Positions 5,802 to 5,902 of a stretch of 5,902 nt of DNA are shown here, piece by piece. Source of the stretch: Bacteroidaceae bacterium (GTDB lineage: Bacteria > Bacteroidota > Bacteroidia > Bacteroidales > Bacteroidaceae); NCBI GenBank assembly GCA_017548225.1, contig JAFYMV010000220.1, positions 1 through 5,902 on the forward strand, written 5' to 3'. Position 1 is the first letter of the stretch. Each line of letters starts with the position of its first letter. The notes beneath the pieces are model-generated. The model saw only the letters and a program-made list of their open reading frames with translations, did no database searches and was not told the DNA's origin. The translations under genes and the position numbers were made by a program.

Positions 5802-5902
5802 ATGAAGAAAATCACCATCGCAATTGACGGCCACTCATCGTGCGGCAAGAGCACTATGGCCAAGGATCTCGCCCGCGAAATCGGATATATCTACATTGAC
5901 AG
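5802..5902 (+). CDS. cmk: Cytidylate kinase, N-terminal fragment
   Basis: Only the first 33 complete codons are inside the window; the gene runs off the right end. The protein begins MKKITIAIDGHSSCGKSTMA, which contains the P-loop GHSSCGKS (residues 10-17), followed by KDLAREIGYIYID, matching the start of bacterial cytidylate kinases. The enzyme phosphorylates CMP and dCMP with ATP in the cytosol to supply CDP and dCDP. It begins 29 bases after the porQ stop with no terminator between, so the two are probably co-transcribed. The leader just before the ATG is A/T-rich (ACAATATTATT) with no Shine-Dalgarno motif. Confidence 0.88.
   Translation, partial: MKKITIAIDGHSSCGKSTMAKDLAREIGYIYID

Overview
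The window looks like chromosomal DNA from a Bacteroidales bacterium, possibly Prevotella-like, although the genus cannot be fixed from sequence reading alone. The evidence is a PorQ-type type IX secretion protein followed directly by cytidylate kinase, a TonB with the Bacteroidetes style of C-terminal domain, a surface protein ending in a T9SS-type tail, A/T-rich upstream regions with little Shine-Dalgarno signal, and promoter-like elements matching the Bacteroidetes consensus (TTTG, about 20 bases, TAnnTTTG).

Layout, left to right. Positions 1-768 (+) hold the 3' end of a secreted Ig-like/beta-rich protein with a T9SS-type C-terminus, followed by a strong terminator hairpin. Positions 905-1786 (+) hold a family 2 glycosyltransferase behind its own consensus-like promoter. 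A 251-base spacer (1787-2037) separates it from the next, convergent gene. On the minus strand this spacer carries a promoter-like element and a hairpin plus U-tract about 90 bases further on, which suggests an independent small RNA. Reading leftwards from 4600 on the minus strand come a TonB energy transducer (4600-3911), a terminator-like hairpin, a short-chain polyprenyl diphosphate synthase (3814-2837), and a TatD-family metal-dependent hydrolase (2844-2038) overlapping the synthase by 8 bases. Diverging from tonB across a 200-base A/T-rich promoter region is porQ (4801-5772, +), followed 29 bases later by the start of cmk (5802 to the window end).

How the genes relate. The first gene product probably depends on the type IX secretion system, and PorQ belongs to the outer-membrane attachment complex of that system, so the two ends of the window share an envelope theme. 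TonB (outer-membrane energisation), the prenyl synthase (isoprenoid precursors for quinones or lipid carriers) and the glycosyltransferase are also envelope- or membrane-related. TatD and Cmk are housekeeping enzymes carried alongside. All of the protein genes belong to known families. The part least explained by known genes is the 1787-2037 spacer with its putative minus-strand small RNA. I see no defence system, mobile element, CRISPR array, tRNA or rRNA.
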